64,000 nucleotides of DNA from assembly GCA_947095535.1 (NCBI GenBank), contig OX352774.1, positions 247,777,825-247,841,824 on the forward strand, given 5' to 3'. Within the stretch, counting starts at the first letter, position 1; each line of letters opens with the position of its first letter. The position numbers were made by a program, and so were the translations under genes. The notes under the pieces were generated by a model, which saw nothing but the letters and a program-made list of their open reading frames with translations, made no database searches and was not told the origin of the DNA. This DNA is from Poecilobothrus nobilitatus. Its lineage: Eukaryota; Arthropoda; Insecta; Diptera; Dolichopodidae. Positions 11,831 through 22,519 of this stretch are shown piece after piece.

Positions 11831-12880
11831 GAATTTTTGAATTTAGGGATTTATGTTTTTTTATGGATTTTGGCTTTTGAATTTTTTATTTATGGATTTA
11901 AATTTTTTGATTTGGTCACCAAACCCCATTTTTTATACATAGACTACGAACGAACATAGACTAGATTTTTAATCCTTAAACATACTACAGTTAAGCAATT
12001 AATATCATATTTTTTGCAATTTAATTATAAAATATATATGTATGTGCATTTAGTTTTAAAAAAGAAATATTAGTATATGAAGATTTTTTGTTCAATTTAA
12101 ACTATTTTTCTCAAAATACTTATAAAACTACAGTTCATTTACTATTATCCAATTTTAATCTAAAATCCATTCTTCATATAATTTTTCATTTTATTTTTTT
12201 TTTTGCTCAATTTCTCTCATTTAAAACGTTTAAATAACTTTCTTTGTCTGGCCCTTAAAACTCAAAAGCAAACAAAGTAAACAAAAAAAAAAAAACTTTA
12301 CACTTTATTTGACAACAAATGAACTGTCAAATTAATAAAAAACAAAAAAAAAAAACTAAAAAGCATAATCTTTCTTTTTTTTTTTTACAATTTAATGGCT
12401 AAGTATAATTAGATTAAGATTTTTCGTCAAGTTTTGTAATTTATTAAATGGCTCGTATTTAACCCTAATAAAATAAAAAGAAAAATAAAACAAAACTGTT
12501 CCCAATTAGTTTTTAGACAGTACAATAAAAACAAAAAAAAAAATATTTGTTTTTTTTTTTAAATATTTATGATTAAGAAAAAAAAAAAGTTTTTTCTTTA
12601 TTTCATATATGCGGTTGCGAGAAATTTAATTGCGACAAGAAAACATTAAATACGTTTTTTTTTTTTATTTAAACGCTTCATTTAATAATTTTTAAACGTT
12701 TTATTGTAGATTTATATTACAATTTTAATGATGTTGTTTTTTTCGTTTTTTTTTTAATGAAAGCTTTCTAAAACTTTTTTTTTTATATTGTTTTTTTTAT
12801 ATTTTTTAAGCCTTGTAGTCAAGTTCACAAATTATATAAAAAAAAATTAAAAATTATTATTTATATTAAGATTTTTCATA
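11831..12880. other. Non-coding A/T-tract DNA
   Basis: Homopolymer-rich sequence, including GAATTTTT/GGATTT reiterations around 11,822-11,900. No gene, RNA or bounded repeat found. Confidence 0.7.
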
Positions 12881-12882
12881 TA

Positions 12883-13656
12883 CAGTCGAACCCGCTTATA
12901 AGAAACTGTATTTGGACTGGAAAAAAGTTTCTTAAAAGCGAGTTTTTCCTATATGCGGGCCTCGCTTATAAAAGAATTTCTTTTTCTGATATCCGGGCTC
13001 CGCTTATAAGAAACCTTTTGTTTTTAGATTCGCGCTCCTCTTTAAGAACACTTTTTTTTTCTTATAACCGAGTTCAGTTTATAAGACATTTTTTTTCATT
13101 TATTTGATTTTGCAACTGCAATTTTTAGATCGATCGCAAGATAAATATATATATATATATATATATGTAAACAATATCCATCCATACCAACAAAATGCCA
13201 ATTTCAAATTAAAAACGTATTTATTTGTAAATACGTATATATTTACGTGTTTGGCACATTTCAATGAAATTTATATTGTTATGAATAGTTATGTGCATAT
13301 TCATACAGACATAACATAATAAAAGAATAAAAAAGTACATGCATATACATACCATAAATATTCCATACAATATAATAAAGTACACACCCTAAATTATATT
13401 ATGAATACATTAAAAATTTTTATTGAAAATTTGACAGGTTTAATAAAAGGAGTTCTTTTTTTTTTTTTGAACAAAAGTATATAATTAAATCGAAGTTGTA
13501 GTTTCGTATAAGAGGTTTTTTCTTATAAGGTTCTTAGGTTTCTTATAAAAGAGAAAATTTGTATGAAAATATAAAAAAAAAACAATAGATTTAAATATTT
13601 ATTTCTTATACGCGAGTTTTTCTTTTAAAAGGATTTCTTATAAGCGGGTTTGACTG
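12883..13656. mobile_element. pogo/Tc1-mariner-type MITE, 774 bp
   Basis: The left end CAGTCGAACCCGCTTATAAG and the right end, whose reverse complement begins CAGTCAAACCCGCTTATAAG, form a terminal inverted repeat of about 24 bp with one mismatch. Both ends are flanked by TA (12,881-12,882 and 13,657-13,658), the target duplication of the Tc1/mariner/pogo group. Ends beginning CAG fit pogo-like elements. CTTATAAG-type copies of the end motif are reiterated inside both arms (about 12,965, 13,002, 13,060, 13,505-13,545 and 13,605), as in elements with multiple transposase-binding sites. The centre holds (AT)n at about 13,145-13,167. A 71-codon plus frame at 13,104-13,319 shows no transposase motif. 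Non-autonomous. Confidence 0.85.
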
Positions 13657-13658
13657 TA

Positions 13659-14220
13659 ATATTTATTTTAAAAATTTGTTATATGGAAGTTCAATAATAT
13701 CAACAATTTTTGACTTTGACTTTTGATTTTAATTATATATTTTTACATGTGTATAGGTACATATTATTATGTGTATAAAAATTCGAATATGGATAATAAG
13801 AAAAAATTTTGTTACATCATATTTATAACTAATATGTATTAATGTTACAAATGATGTATTATAGTCAGAAACAACAACAAGCAACGTATATATAATAATA
13901 TATCAACGTATATATAATAATATATAGAACTTTCTTATAAAAATGTTTTAATAAATAATAATAATAATTATAAAATAATTTAATACAGCAAGAACATTGA
14001 GATCAGATTATGTTTAATATATAGTTTTATAATATACTTATATAAAAAAATTTATATAAAATAAAATACAGTAATGTTCATATTAATAAATCTAGTTAAT
14101 AATCATGACTACTTTTAGAACGTATAATTATTGATGCGGAAGTGAAAATAAATGAATGTGTAGTTACGATAAATAAAAAAATTTTAATTTTGGATTTTAC
14201 TCTATAATTACTTATCACGT
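13659..14220. other. Non-coding A/T-rich DNA with a 22-bp tandem pair
   Basis: CAACGTATATATAATAATAT is tandemly duplicated with a 22-bp period (13,882-13,925). Otherwise no recognisable feature. Confidence 0.7.
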
Positions 14221-14224
14221 TGAG

Positions 14225-14450
14225 TCCAACATTTACTGGTGAACATACAAAAAAAACACTGTATTAAATGCCACGTGTATCACCGGCGAACATCATTCAA
14301 ATCCTGTACTAAGCGTAGAACATAAAAATAAATTTGAGTAATATGCCAATGTATCACCGGTGAACATTTTAAAGGTATGTACTTTAAATTGATTCAGGAT
14401 AGTGTGAACATTCAGCAAAGTTCATCGGTGGGACACGTGAGACCGATTCG
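14225..14450. repeat. Cluster of CACCGGTGAACAT motifs, last copy inverted
   Basis: ACTGGTGAACAT (14,235), CACCGGCGAACAT (14,281) and CACCGGTGAACAT (14,355) are in direct orientation. The second and third sit in longer matching blocks 74 bp apart (ATGCCACGTGTATCACCGG / ATGCCAATGTATCACCGG). GTTCATCGGTGGGACACGTG (about 14,420) is the inverted form and again includes CACGTG. The cluster may be a small inverted-repeat element or a degenerate satellite. CACGTG is an E-box, but a regulatory role is only inference. Confidence 0.5.
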
Positions 14451-14699
14451 TGCATTTGTAGTCGTAAACAAAAGTTTAAAAAATTATAAAATTATAAATG
14501 TACGTTATATGTAAATTATTTATTGTAGGACAATGAAATTTGAAAAGTTTACCAACTAAACGTCTTCATTAAGATATGCGTTTCAAACTCTAAAATAGAT
14601 GGCAATGCAATACTACTGCAAAATCTATGTTTAACACAAGAATTGAAAAAAAAATTAGTTTCAGTATTTTAAACAACAAATTCATTAATATTTACGCTC

Positions 14700-15005
14700 A
14701 TTTTATTCTTGATGATGTTGTTTGGTAGAGGTGATAAACAACTAACCTTACAGCTATGGGCTCTGAGACCAGTTGTACATATTTCAACTCAATGAAATGA
14801 GGCTAAAAAATTCAGTCAATGTCTCTAAAGAATCGGACAATGATTCGCTGGTCAAGCCACCTTATTTTGAAAAGATTTTCTCAGTAGGTTTCCTTTCTTT
14901 TAATCCTTCTCCCAAGGTTCTTTTCATTTGTGATTTCGGTGTCAGGCATTGGCAGAGACGGTAGTCTTCCTCCTGCACGAATCCTTTACATATTCTTGTG
15001 TCGGC
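14700..15005 (-). pseudogene. Probable non-LTR retrotransposon C-terminal relic
   Basis: G+C content rises here. On the minus strand one frame reads RICKGFVQEEDYRLCQCLTP and continues KSQMKRTLGE before a stop. This has the C..C...EED...LCQC spacing and trailing R..LG of the non-LTR ORF2 C-terminus also seen at 7.5 kb, though diverged and probably from another family. The same frame, beyond a stop, retains a leucine/serine-rich helix-like stretch. A 63-codon plus-strand frame at 14,773-14,964 is most likely its antisense shadow. Boundaries are uncertain. Confidence 0.45.
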
Positions 15006-15009
15006 TTTT

Positions 15010-16300
15010 CTATTTATTCTTTAAGCATACATTTTATTCTTTATTAAAACATAATTTCAAAATGTTATAAAGTTTTTTCGTAATATATTAAAAAATATCA
15101 GGAAACGAGACTGATTTTCTGAAACGAATCTTACACTTTTTCAATTCTCACAACATTTTTTTATAAAAATCGTCATAATTGTCAAAAAAATTGTTAAACT
15201 ATTACGTATAACTTCATATTTAAAGAATTCAAAACATAGATTGTCATTGAAGTTATAGCAATATTTTTTAGACTTATACAACTTTGAAAAATATATTGAA
15301 AATGATTGAAAATTCATTTTAAGCTGTATAAAGTAAGTCTAAAAAAAAAATTTATTTTCAATAATTTTTAATTAATGCCGCCTTGAAAGACCAATAAGAT
15401 TAAAATCAACATAAGTAAATATTTTCTAAATGTTTTTCTAAAGATTTTATTGATTTGAACGATTCCGGTTACAGATTCTGCTAATAAAAAACTTTCAATA
15501 TACTTTTTTGAAACTTTCATGAAACTTTTCACTATACATACAATATGTTTTATACGTCTTTCAATAAAATCTATAACTTTTAGAATATCTTTAATTTTAT
15601 AGTTTATATACATAAGATAAATAACTACCGTAAATATTTTTTTTTTTATGTACGTAGTGTATTTTAATCATTTTTATAAATACGCATACTAATATAATAT
15701 CTATTAGATATTTTATGTTGGTAAAAAAAAAAACTTACAAGTATATATCATAATATCTTTACATATATGGAGAAATTTTTTTTGTTGTTCTTTAATGCCT
15801 TCAAGTCTTTATTTTTTTTTTTGTTTTTGTTAATGCCGCAATACTTCCTAAAATATCAAAGAAAAGTTGCTTAGTTTTTGTTGTTTATGTTGCCTATATA
15901 TATTGTGCTGTTTCTATTCGTTTCTATTGTTCGTTCTATTGTAGATTAATGACTTACGAAAAGGTTAAAAGATGAGGTCACATAGATAATGTTTAATCTA
16001 TATACATTATACATATACATTTAGAATTATTTTATATATATATATATATACATATATATAAATTAGTACAGTACAGTATTCGATTTTACCTATTTATGTC
16101 AATATACATAATGTGTGTATAGTTATATAAGTAGGTAGTTGTGCAAAATATTTCATTAGATTTTTTTCAGTGTTTCTTTCTTTTTTATATAATTTTTTTT
16201 TTTTTTTTCAAGTTTATCACCTTTTGACAGTCTCCAATTTATTTATTTAATCTTTTTTTTTTTGTTTTATTTATTCTTTTTATGTTATATTTTTCTTATG
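15010..16300. other. Non-coding A/T-rich DNA
   Basis: No supportable gene. The 81-codon minus frame at 15,368-15,613 (I/K/F-rich, starting MYINYKIKD) has no recognised motif and typical background composition. (TA)n occurs at 16,033-16,060. Confidence 0.65.
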
Positions 16301-16418
16301 TTTTAAATGTTAATTTTTTTTTTCCTTTTTTCTATTTTATTATTTTGTTTACATTGTCTGTTTTTTTGTTTTGTTTTTTTTTTCCTTTATATATTTGTCT
16401 TTTATATAATATTTTCAG

Positions 16419-16504
16419 TGTCAGATCTAATAGCTCTTGACGGGGATAAATATCAATCCTACCAGCCAATTTACAAAAAAAAAAAACAAAAAAAAAAACC
16501 ATAA
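16419..16504 (+). CDS. Candidate 3'-terminal exon of an unidentified gene
   Basis: A pyrimidine-rich tract ending ATATTTTCAG (to 16,418) is a good splice acceptor. Directly after it the composition changes to coding-like, and the frame reads SDLIALDGDKYQSYQPIYK, then a lysine-rich tail encoded by A-tracts, KKKQKKKP, and TAA at 16,502-16,504. AATAAA lies about 10 bases past the stop, a possible poly(A) signal. The balanced residue use (D, Q, S, Y, P) differs sharply from the F/K/I frames found elsewhere. The upstream part of the nominal 65-codon frame (from 16,307) is poly(T)-derived phenylalanine/leucine and is better read as intron. I do not recognise the protein; no partner exon is identified in the window. 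Confidence 0.45.
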
Positions 16505-16529
16505 GAAAGGAAAATAAAAGCGGTGTATT

Positions 16530-16924
16530 ATTTTTTTTTTTTTAATTTTTCATATTGTTAAAGAAATTTTCTTTTAACGGAAGGATAATGGTAACTTATA
16601 TATATGTATATTTTTTTTTTCTTGTTGAACTTAAGTGGATAAGAACGATTTTATGTAACTAAAATGTAAAACAACAAAAGTCATAAAAAAAAAATAAGAT
16701 ATTGTTATATGATAAGAATTTAATTTTCAATGAAAATGACAATAGTTGTGATATTAGGATGTAAAAAAATAGGAAAAAAATTTGCGAAAAAAAAAGTTTA
16801 AAAAGCAATTAAAATGCTATAAAAAAAACTCTTCAAGTTTATGAAAAGGATTCTTTAAAGTTTACTTGAGTAGATTTTAAAGTAACTCTTCTTTAAAATT
16901 TTTCAATTAGTTATTTAGGTATTT

Positions 16925-16962
<38 letters not shown>

Positions 16963-16985
16963 TACCTATATTATATATAATTATA
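16530..16985. other. Non-coding A/T DNA with (TA)n
   Basis: Homopolymers followed by (TA)12 at 16,941-16,964. Nothing else seen. Confidence 0.7.
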
Positions 16986-16989
16986 AAGA

Positions 16990-17345
16990 TTCAATATTAA
17001 AAATCAAATTCTATAAGATTGTCAGAAGGTTAGAATTTCCTTCAAATGATGATTTTAACAGAAGTTGTAAAGATGAAAAAGAATTTATCATTCATTTTTT
17101 GTGTGAAAGTCCAGCTTTTGTATGCAAAAGAAAAAAGGTTTCGGGAAGAATTCATCTTGAATAATTTTTTCAAGCTGTCGGATATAGATATAATCGATAT
17201 ACAGCGCTTTGTAAAATAGTGAATTTAAAAAATTATTAGAATACAGATAATATGTACTGCTTTTCGATGATAATGGTTTTATTAGAAAAACACAGATTTG
17301 AGTTATCACAACGGACCTAAACTAATTTAAGTTACCATCATCAGA
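16990..17345 (+). mobile_element. Non-LTR retrotransposon 3' end, second copy of the 7.5-kb family
   Basis: It aligns with the 7.47-kb insert along its whole length. CAGAAGGTTAGAATTTCCTT matches CAGAACGTTAGGATTCCCCT, and AGAAGTTGTAAAGATGAAAA matches AGAAGCTGCAAAGATAAAGA. The frame near 17,060-17,130 reads RSCKDEKEFIIHFLCESPAF, with the second cysteine of the CxC pair changed to serine. A shifted frame continues FILNNFFKLSDID. The 3' UTR motif ATCACAACGGACCTAAACTA is at about 17,306. Relative to the first copy it has an insertion near 17,225-17,270. A 73-codon minus frame at 17,088-17,309 is its antisense shadow. Inactive fragment; no target duplication found. Confidence 0.75.
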
Positions 17346-20300
17346 CCATTTTTAAATAAATGCCTAAAATAAATGAAGAATAAGTGAGTCAACATTATAA
17401 AAAGTAGAATCAAATGATTATTGCGATTGATGGAATCTTCATAATTTATTTTTAGTTGCTTCTTTTGTTTTTATATATTTGTTTTTTTTTTCAAATTTAA
17501 GTATGTAAAAGAGTTAATTGTATGATCGTTTACTTATAAGATCCCTTTTTACTTTTAACTTAAAGTATTTTTTTCGAGGATTTATAAAATCCTTTTAAAA
17601 AAAAAAACTTTTAAAGCAAAATATGTATTATTGTATATTTAAACAAACATTTCATTAATGCTCTTCCAAAATCACTTATTTTCATTTATATTTAACATAT
17701 AATCATTGAATAAAGTTAACTTGAGTCCCTGACCTGCTTAAACATAAACGTGTACGTATATTATTTTTAATTTAACTTTTTAACTAGTTACTTTTATACA
17801 ATTTTTTTTTTTTGTTTTTGTTGTTTTGTTGTAACAATTAACAGATTGCATAATTACAAATTTTCAACATAAATATAAGGAAAATTCAACATTTTTCTAA
17901 AATTCTGTAAATCTTTATAGGGATTTTCTAGATCAAATTTTTTGTTATATTATGTATATATATATACCTACAATAAATTGAAAGTCTCATATATTAACAT
18001 TGAGTTTTTACATAAAGTGTTTCATACTTATAAAAGGTGAATAATAAATACGTTAAACATTATTTTCTCATCCCAAATACATTCGTTATAAAAATTGTTA
18101 CACTATTTTTTTTTTTTTTTTTTCATATGTGAAATGAGTGTGAAAATATTATTAACAGTAGACAAATTTTTAATTCAATTGATGATAAAATGAAAAAAAT
18201 AAAAAAATAAAAAAAATTAAGAAATATTACAACCAAAAAATAAATGCAATTTTATAAAGTCATAAATAAAAAAAATGAAGGTTACATGCAATATTTATAC
18301 TTATAGCATATAATATGTATGTAGATGTAACATAGTTTCCAAATATGAAAGCTTCAAATTCAAGTAGGCTGTTTTAATAAAAAAAAAACAACATCTAAGT
18401 AATAATAACCGTTATCGTGATTACCGTAGACTAGAAAATCGTTAATCATAAATGTACACGATAAATTTTAATTAAAAAAAAAAGTTAAATTAACAATTTA
18501 TACCTTAAAGTATGCAATATAAATTATGATTAATAATTTTTAAAATTTCTAATATTTTTGATACCAGGACTATGTTTCTAATGAGTCGCTATTTTAGGAT
18601 TTTATTTACCTAGGATTTTAACGGATTTGTTAGGATTATTATTAACTAAAGTAGAATTTTCTTTTTTAAATATTTTTCGATTGAATTCTGCAATTTTATT
18701 AAATCTTTTAAAAGATACGTTGTTAGAGAATTCAATGATGTAATAAATACTTAATTACTTCTGATTTATTCAGTCGGTCTTATGATTATATGATATGGCA
18801 TGATATATACAAATTCAATTAATTAAATAAAGAGATACATACTAGGTACTTATACTTATATAAGTTATTGAGAATTTATCAAAAATAAATATTTTAGACA
18901 ACAAATCGGAAGTCATCAAAACAAATCAAAAACAAGAGTCCAAGTATATAACTTTTATTTGTGTAGGACTCAGTTTGTTCTACAAAAAAAACCCACACAC
19001 ACACACACACATTTTAATTAATTTAAAATAAAATTTTAATAAAAAAAAAAAATGTTAACACAGCCCATAAAATTTTAATATGTGAACGTAATATATAATT
19101 TTTTCCCAAGAATAAATATTAATTGGATCATGATCTATTTAAATATATTATTTATTTATATATGTATGCACATATATACATAACATTGTCTCATTTATTT
19201 ATGATTAAACATGTGAATATAATATTTATGTAAAATGGTGAAATTAACACGATATTATTCTCATACATACTTTTTTAAACGTACATACAACATATTATAC
19301 TTAAATAATTATATATTTTATAGATGGCTCTCTGTATTACATATTTATATTATGTATGATACAACATACAACCATTAAAATTAAATTTCCATCATCATAC
19401 TAACTATATAATCTACTTATTATATAGTTTATTATATGCCTGTTGAAGAGCATTTGTTATTTAATCTGTATTTCATCGTGATTATTTTCAGAACACCATT
19501 CAATTAATTTTCCAACTAACTATAGATAATTTTAATATCTAAAAATTCAAAATATGTAATAGTAATTGAAATAGTAATTGAAAAAAAAAAAAAAAGGAAA
19601 AAAAAAAATTTATATTTTGATCAATTTTCAACTATAGAATATTTCAAGGATTACTCATTTTATTAAAACTGAATGTAAATTTACTTGAAAAGTCATTTAG
19701 TTTTCCATCTGTCAGAATTTATTTTTCATCATGCAAAAAAAAAAAAAAAATTTTTTAAGAATTATTTATGTATGTATATATATGTGATATATAAGATAGA
19801 TATATATTATATACTTAATATAATATGAACAGGGTTAAAGTTATAATTAACTTGACGTATAATGGTGGCGCGTATATTAAATTTTTATCTTTGAATGATA
19901 GAATAGGAAATAGTTTATTACCAAGTAATTGGTTACAGAACAGTTGGATGTATAGTGATTCAATTAAAACAATTTAAAGCAGTATACATATACATATATA
20001 TATATATATATAACAAACGTATGTTATGTTTTGAGTATTTTTTTTTTTTCATTCAAATGATATGTGAGAAGTGAATGACTTAAAAAATAACAATTAATGT
20101 TTAGTGGTCAATTTAAGATTCAAGGTTTTATAAAAGCCTGTATACATATGTTCATTTTATAAATTAAGTGATTTAATTGATGTAACGAAGTTAATTTTAA
20201 ACTGGATTTTTTTTTTTTTTTTTTATATACATACATGTATAAGTAATATTTTTTATTAATTTCATTTGAATAAATTACAAAAAGGGTCTTTTTTCTTATT

Positions 20301-20690
20301 TAACCCTTTATTAATAGTTATTTTTGGAATCTTTATTTTCTTGAATATAAGTAAGTATATGGAGTGTAAATGAAAGGGAATGAAAATTAACTTTTGCTAG
20401 AATAGTTTTTATAAAGTTTAATAACCTGAATGGAAAATTTAAAAAAAAAAAAATATAATTTTTTAAAGAAATTGTTTTTAAAAATTCTAATTACTTTTTG
20501 TTTTGGTTTAAAGTTAAAAGAAAAATTGAAGTTGATTTGAACTTTAAATAAATTGAGCTAAGATTTAAGAATTTTATTGGTTAAAAATTGATTATTTTTA
20601 GAATAGAAAATGTGCAGAAAAGACATTTTTAAAATCCAAATAATTTTCGAAAACAAATTTCGAACTTATTCTGCTATTTACTATTACCTA
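17346..20690. other. Non-coding A/T-rich DNA
   Basis: No gene supported. (AC)9 lies at 18,993-19,010. TATATA/TACATA clusters are frequent (for example 19,770-19,830 and 19,985-20,012), and GTCCTA(A/T)-poor, TAGGATTTTA-type reiterations occur at 18,595-18,640. Confidence 0.7.
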
Positions 20691-20692
20691 GA

Positions 20693-21190
20693 GGCCAGAC
20701 GAGACAGTAATAGCAAGATAATGCACAAATATACATGAACATTTTTGACAATACTATTACATCTTTTCCACTGTCTTGACATTTTTCTAGCTAGTAATTG
20801 AGACTAAATTTGACACTTCGAACAATCAAAAATGGCGAAAAATGGAAAAAAAAGTGTTTGCAACATTCATGTCAAAAAAATTTTTTGAGGTTGTGTTTTA
20901 TTTTTATATTTTGTGTGTGTCTATTTTAAAAATGAAATATTTTGAAAAAATATTAAATAAACTTGGAAAATTTTAATAAAATATAAAATAGACTTGACAA
21001 ATTTTGATAAAATATAAATAATAAAAAATAAAATATAAAAATACTGTTCGATATATTTATAACAAACGTTTTGGTAGTCTGGAAATGCTTTTGTAGTAAA
21101 TTTGCCATATACGTCACACAGACAGTAATTTGACATTTCGTATTAATCGACATTTCGCAAGATAGTAATACTGTCTCGTCTAGCTGTCGG
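20693..21190. mobile_element. TIR element (MITE-like), about 0.5 kb
   Basis: AGACGAGACAGT at 20,697-20,708 is exactly inverted at 21,170-21,181. The inverted similarity continues inward (GTAATAGCAAGAT on the left against GCAAGATAGTAATACTGTC on the right). The inner arms share TTTGACA(C/T)TTCG motifs (about 20,810 and 21,130). No transposase frame; two overlapping minus frames at 20,921-21,153 are A/T-derived. A target duplication could not be fixed, so the superfamily is undetermined. Confidence 0.6.
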
Positions 21191-21479
21191 GTTAAAGAGA
21201 AAAATTGTAATTCCGTTAATGATGCGAATTAGGCCTGAATTACATTTCTTTGTATTAAAATTTTAGGACGATTGAAACATTTATAAGGTATTCAACTTAA
21301 GTAAAGGTGTGGAGAGAATAATTTAAACTTAAAAATGTTGAAGTATTTTTTTTCATATTAGCTATTTTTTTTTGCAGCAGTTTTTGCAAGCTTAAATCTA
21401 AGTTATAAAATTATTCAGATTTATTACGTTAGAAAAATTATCATCATAAGTATTAACACTAGATTGGGAGTATGTCATA

Positions 21480-22220
21480 TACCTCAGCCTGTATTACATT
21501 TTCCTGAAGTGTCATTTGACTGTATTTTTACAAGTTGACTGGATTATCATTTGTTTCTATTTTGACTAAGTATATTTTATTTGACTGGATTTTATTTCAC
21601 TGGATTTTAATAAATTCTTTGTGTTGAAATTCATGTAAGTATGTATATATAAAAAAATTGAAAGAGATTTTATAGTTGGACAGAAAATCAGGGTTATACG
21701 TCCTTTTCCAGCACATGTATAACTATCTATATGTGTACAGAAGATTCTGAATTAAAAAAAAATTCATACTTGAGTACAAAAGCAAGATTTAAATAATTTG
21801 TTAAGTAAAGATTTGGAGGCGGTAGTCTTCACTATTTTAAATTTTTTGTTGTTAAACGATTAATATTCATGTCAAATAATAATTAGAAGGGTATTAATCA
21901 GTTCGGCTCAAAATCAGGATTTCAATAATTTTTTTTTAGCGAGAATTTGAAGTGGCATCTCATATTATTTTAATGTTTTGTCATTATAATATGTAACTAT
22001 AATATTACGAAAATAAATTTTAATACGCTAAAATTGTTGCAAATTAAGCCACATGATCTTTTCACAGTAGAATGTATAATAAATGTGTCCATAAAATTAT
22101 GAAAAAATTTAATTATCTAGGCAAACGTTTATTGAGGCAAATGAAATACAAGAAAATGAAATCCAGTCAAATGAAACCAAGTCAAATAAAGGTAAATGAA
22201 ATTCAGTAGAATGGAATACT
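21480..22220. mobile_element. Foldback-like element with iterated TTTGACTGGATTT arms
   Basis: The left arm (21,505-21,605) iterates TTTGACTG(G/T)ATTT, for example ATTTGACTGGATTTTATTTC. The right arm (22,130-22,210) iterates the complement, for example GAAATCCAGTCAAATGAAAC and CAAGTCAAATAAA. Long arms of short tandem units in inverse orientation around a 0.5-kb centre are the architecture of foldback elements. The centre (about 21,640-22,060) contains two or three modules of the ACAAAATCAGGG repeat also found at 3.8-4.1 and 11.7 kb. Non-coding; ends approximate. Confidence 0.55.
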
Positions 22221-22421
22221 AAGATTTTAACTTTTCTTTGTTTGATAGAATTTAACTTTGTAATTCTGAATTAAATTTGAAAAAAATTAAAGAAATAACA
22301 ACAAATAGTTAAAGAGTTCATAAAAGTTTTAAAAATATAATGTAGATTTTATTATATCTAAATAGAACAAGTAGAATGTAATCTAAAATACTTAAGTGAA
22401 TGAAAATTATATTGAATATTT

Positions 22422-22505
22422 TTAAGGGGGAATAACTCTTAACGACGTGTGTGGGATTCGAACCCACACTCCCTCAGTGTTTACCCACTAGGCCACCGAC
22501 GCCCC
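22422..22505 (-). mobile_element. tRNA-derived SINE, copy B, short form with 14-bp target duplication
   Basis: TATATTGAATATTT occurs at 22,408-22,421 and again at 22,506-22,519, exactly bounding an 84-bp insert. Read on the minus strand it starts AGGGGCGTCGGTGGCCTAG, has a consensus B box GGTTCGAATCC, and ends GAGTTATTCCCCCTTAA. Compared with copies A and C it lacks about 20 bases between the A box and CACTGAGGGAG and everything after the CCCCCTT of the body. The perfect duplication indicates a comparatively recent target-primed insertion of this short form. Confidence 0.9.
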
Positions 22506-22519
22506 TATATTGAATATTT

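Noticed and set aside
22441..22500. A tRNA gene on the minus strand, suggested by the consensus B box
   Set aside because: No acceptor or anticodon stem fits, the sequence belongs to the SINE family, and a target duplication flanks it.
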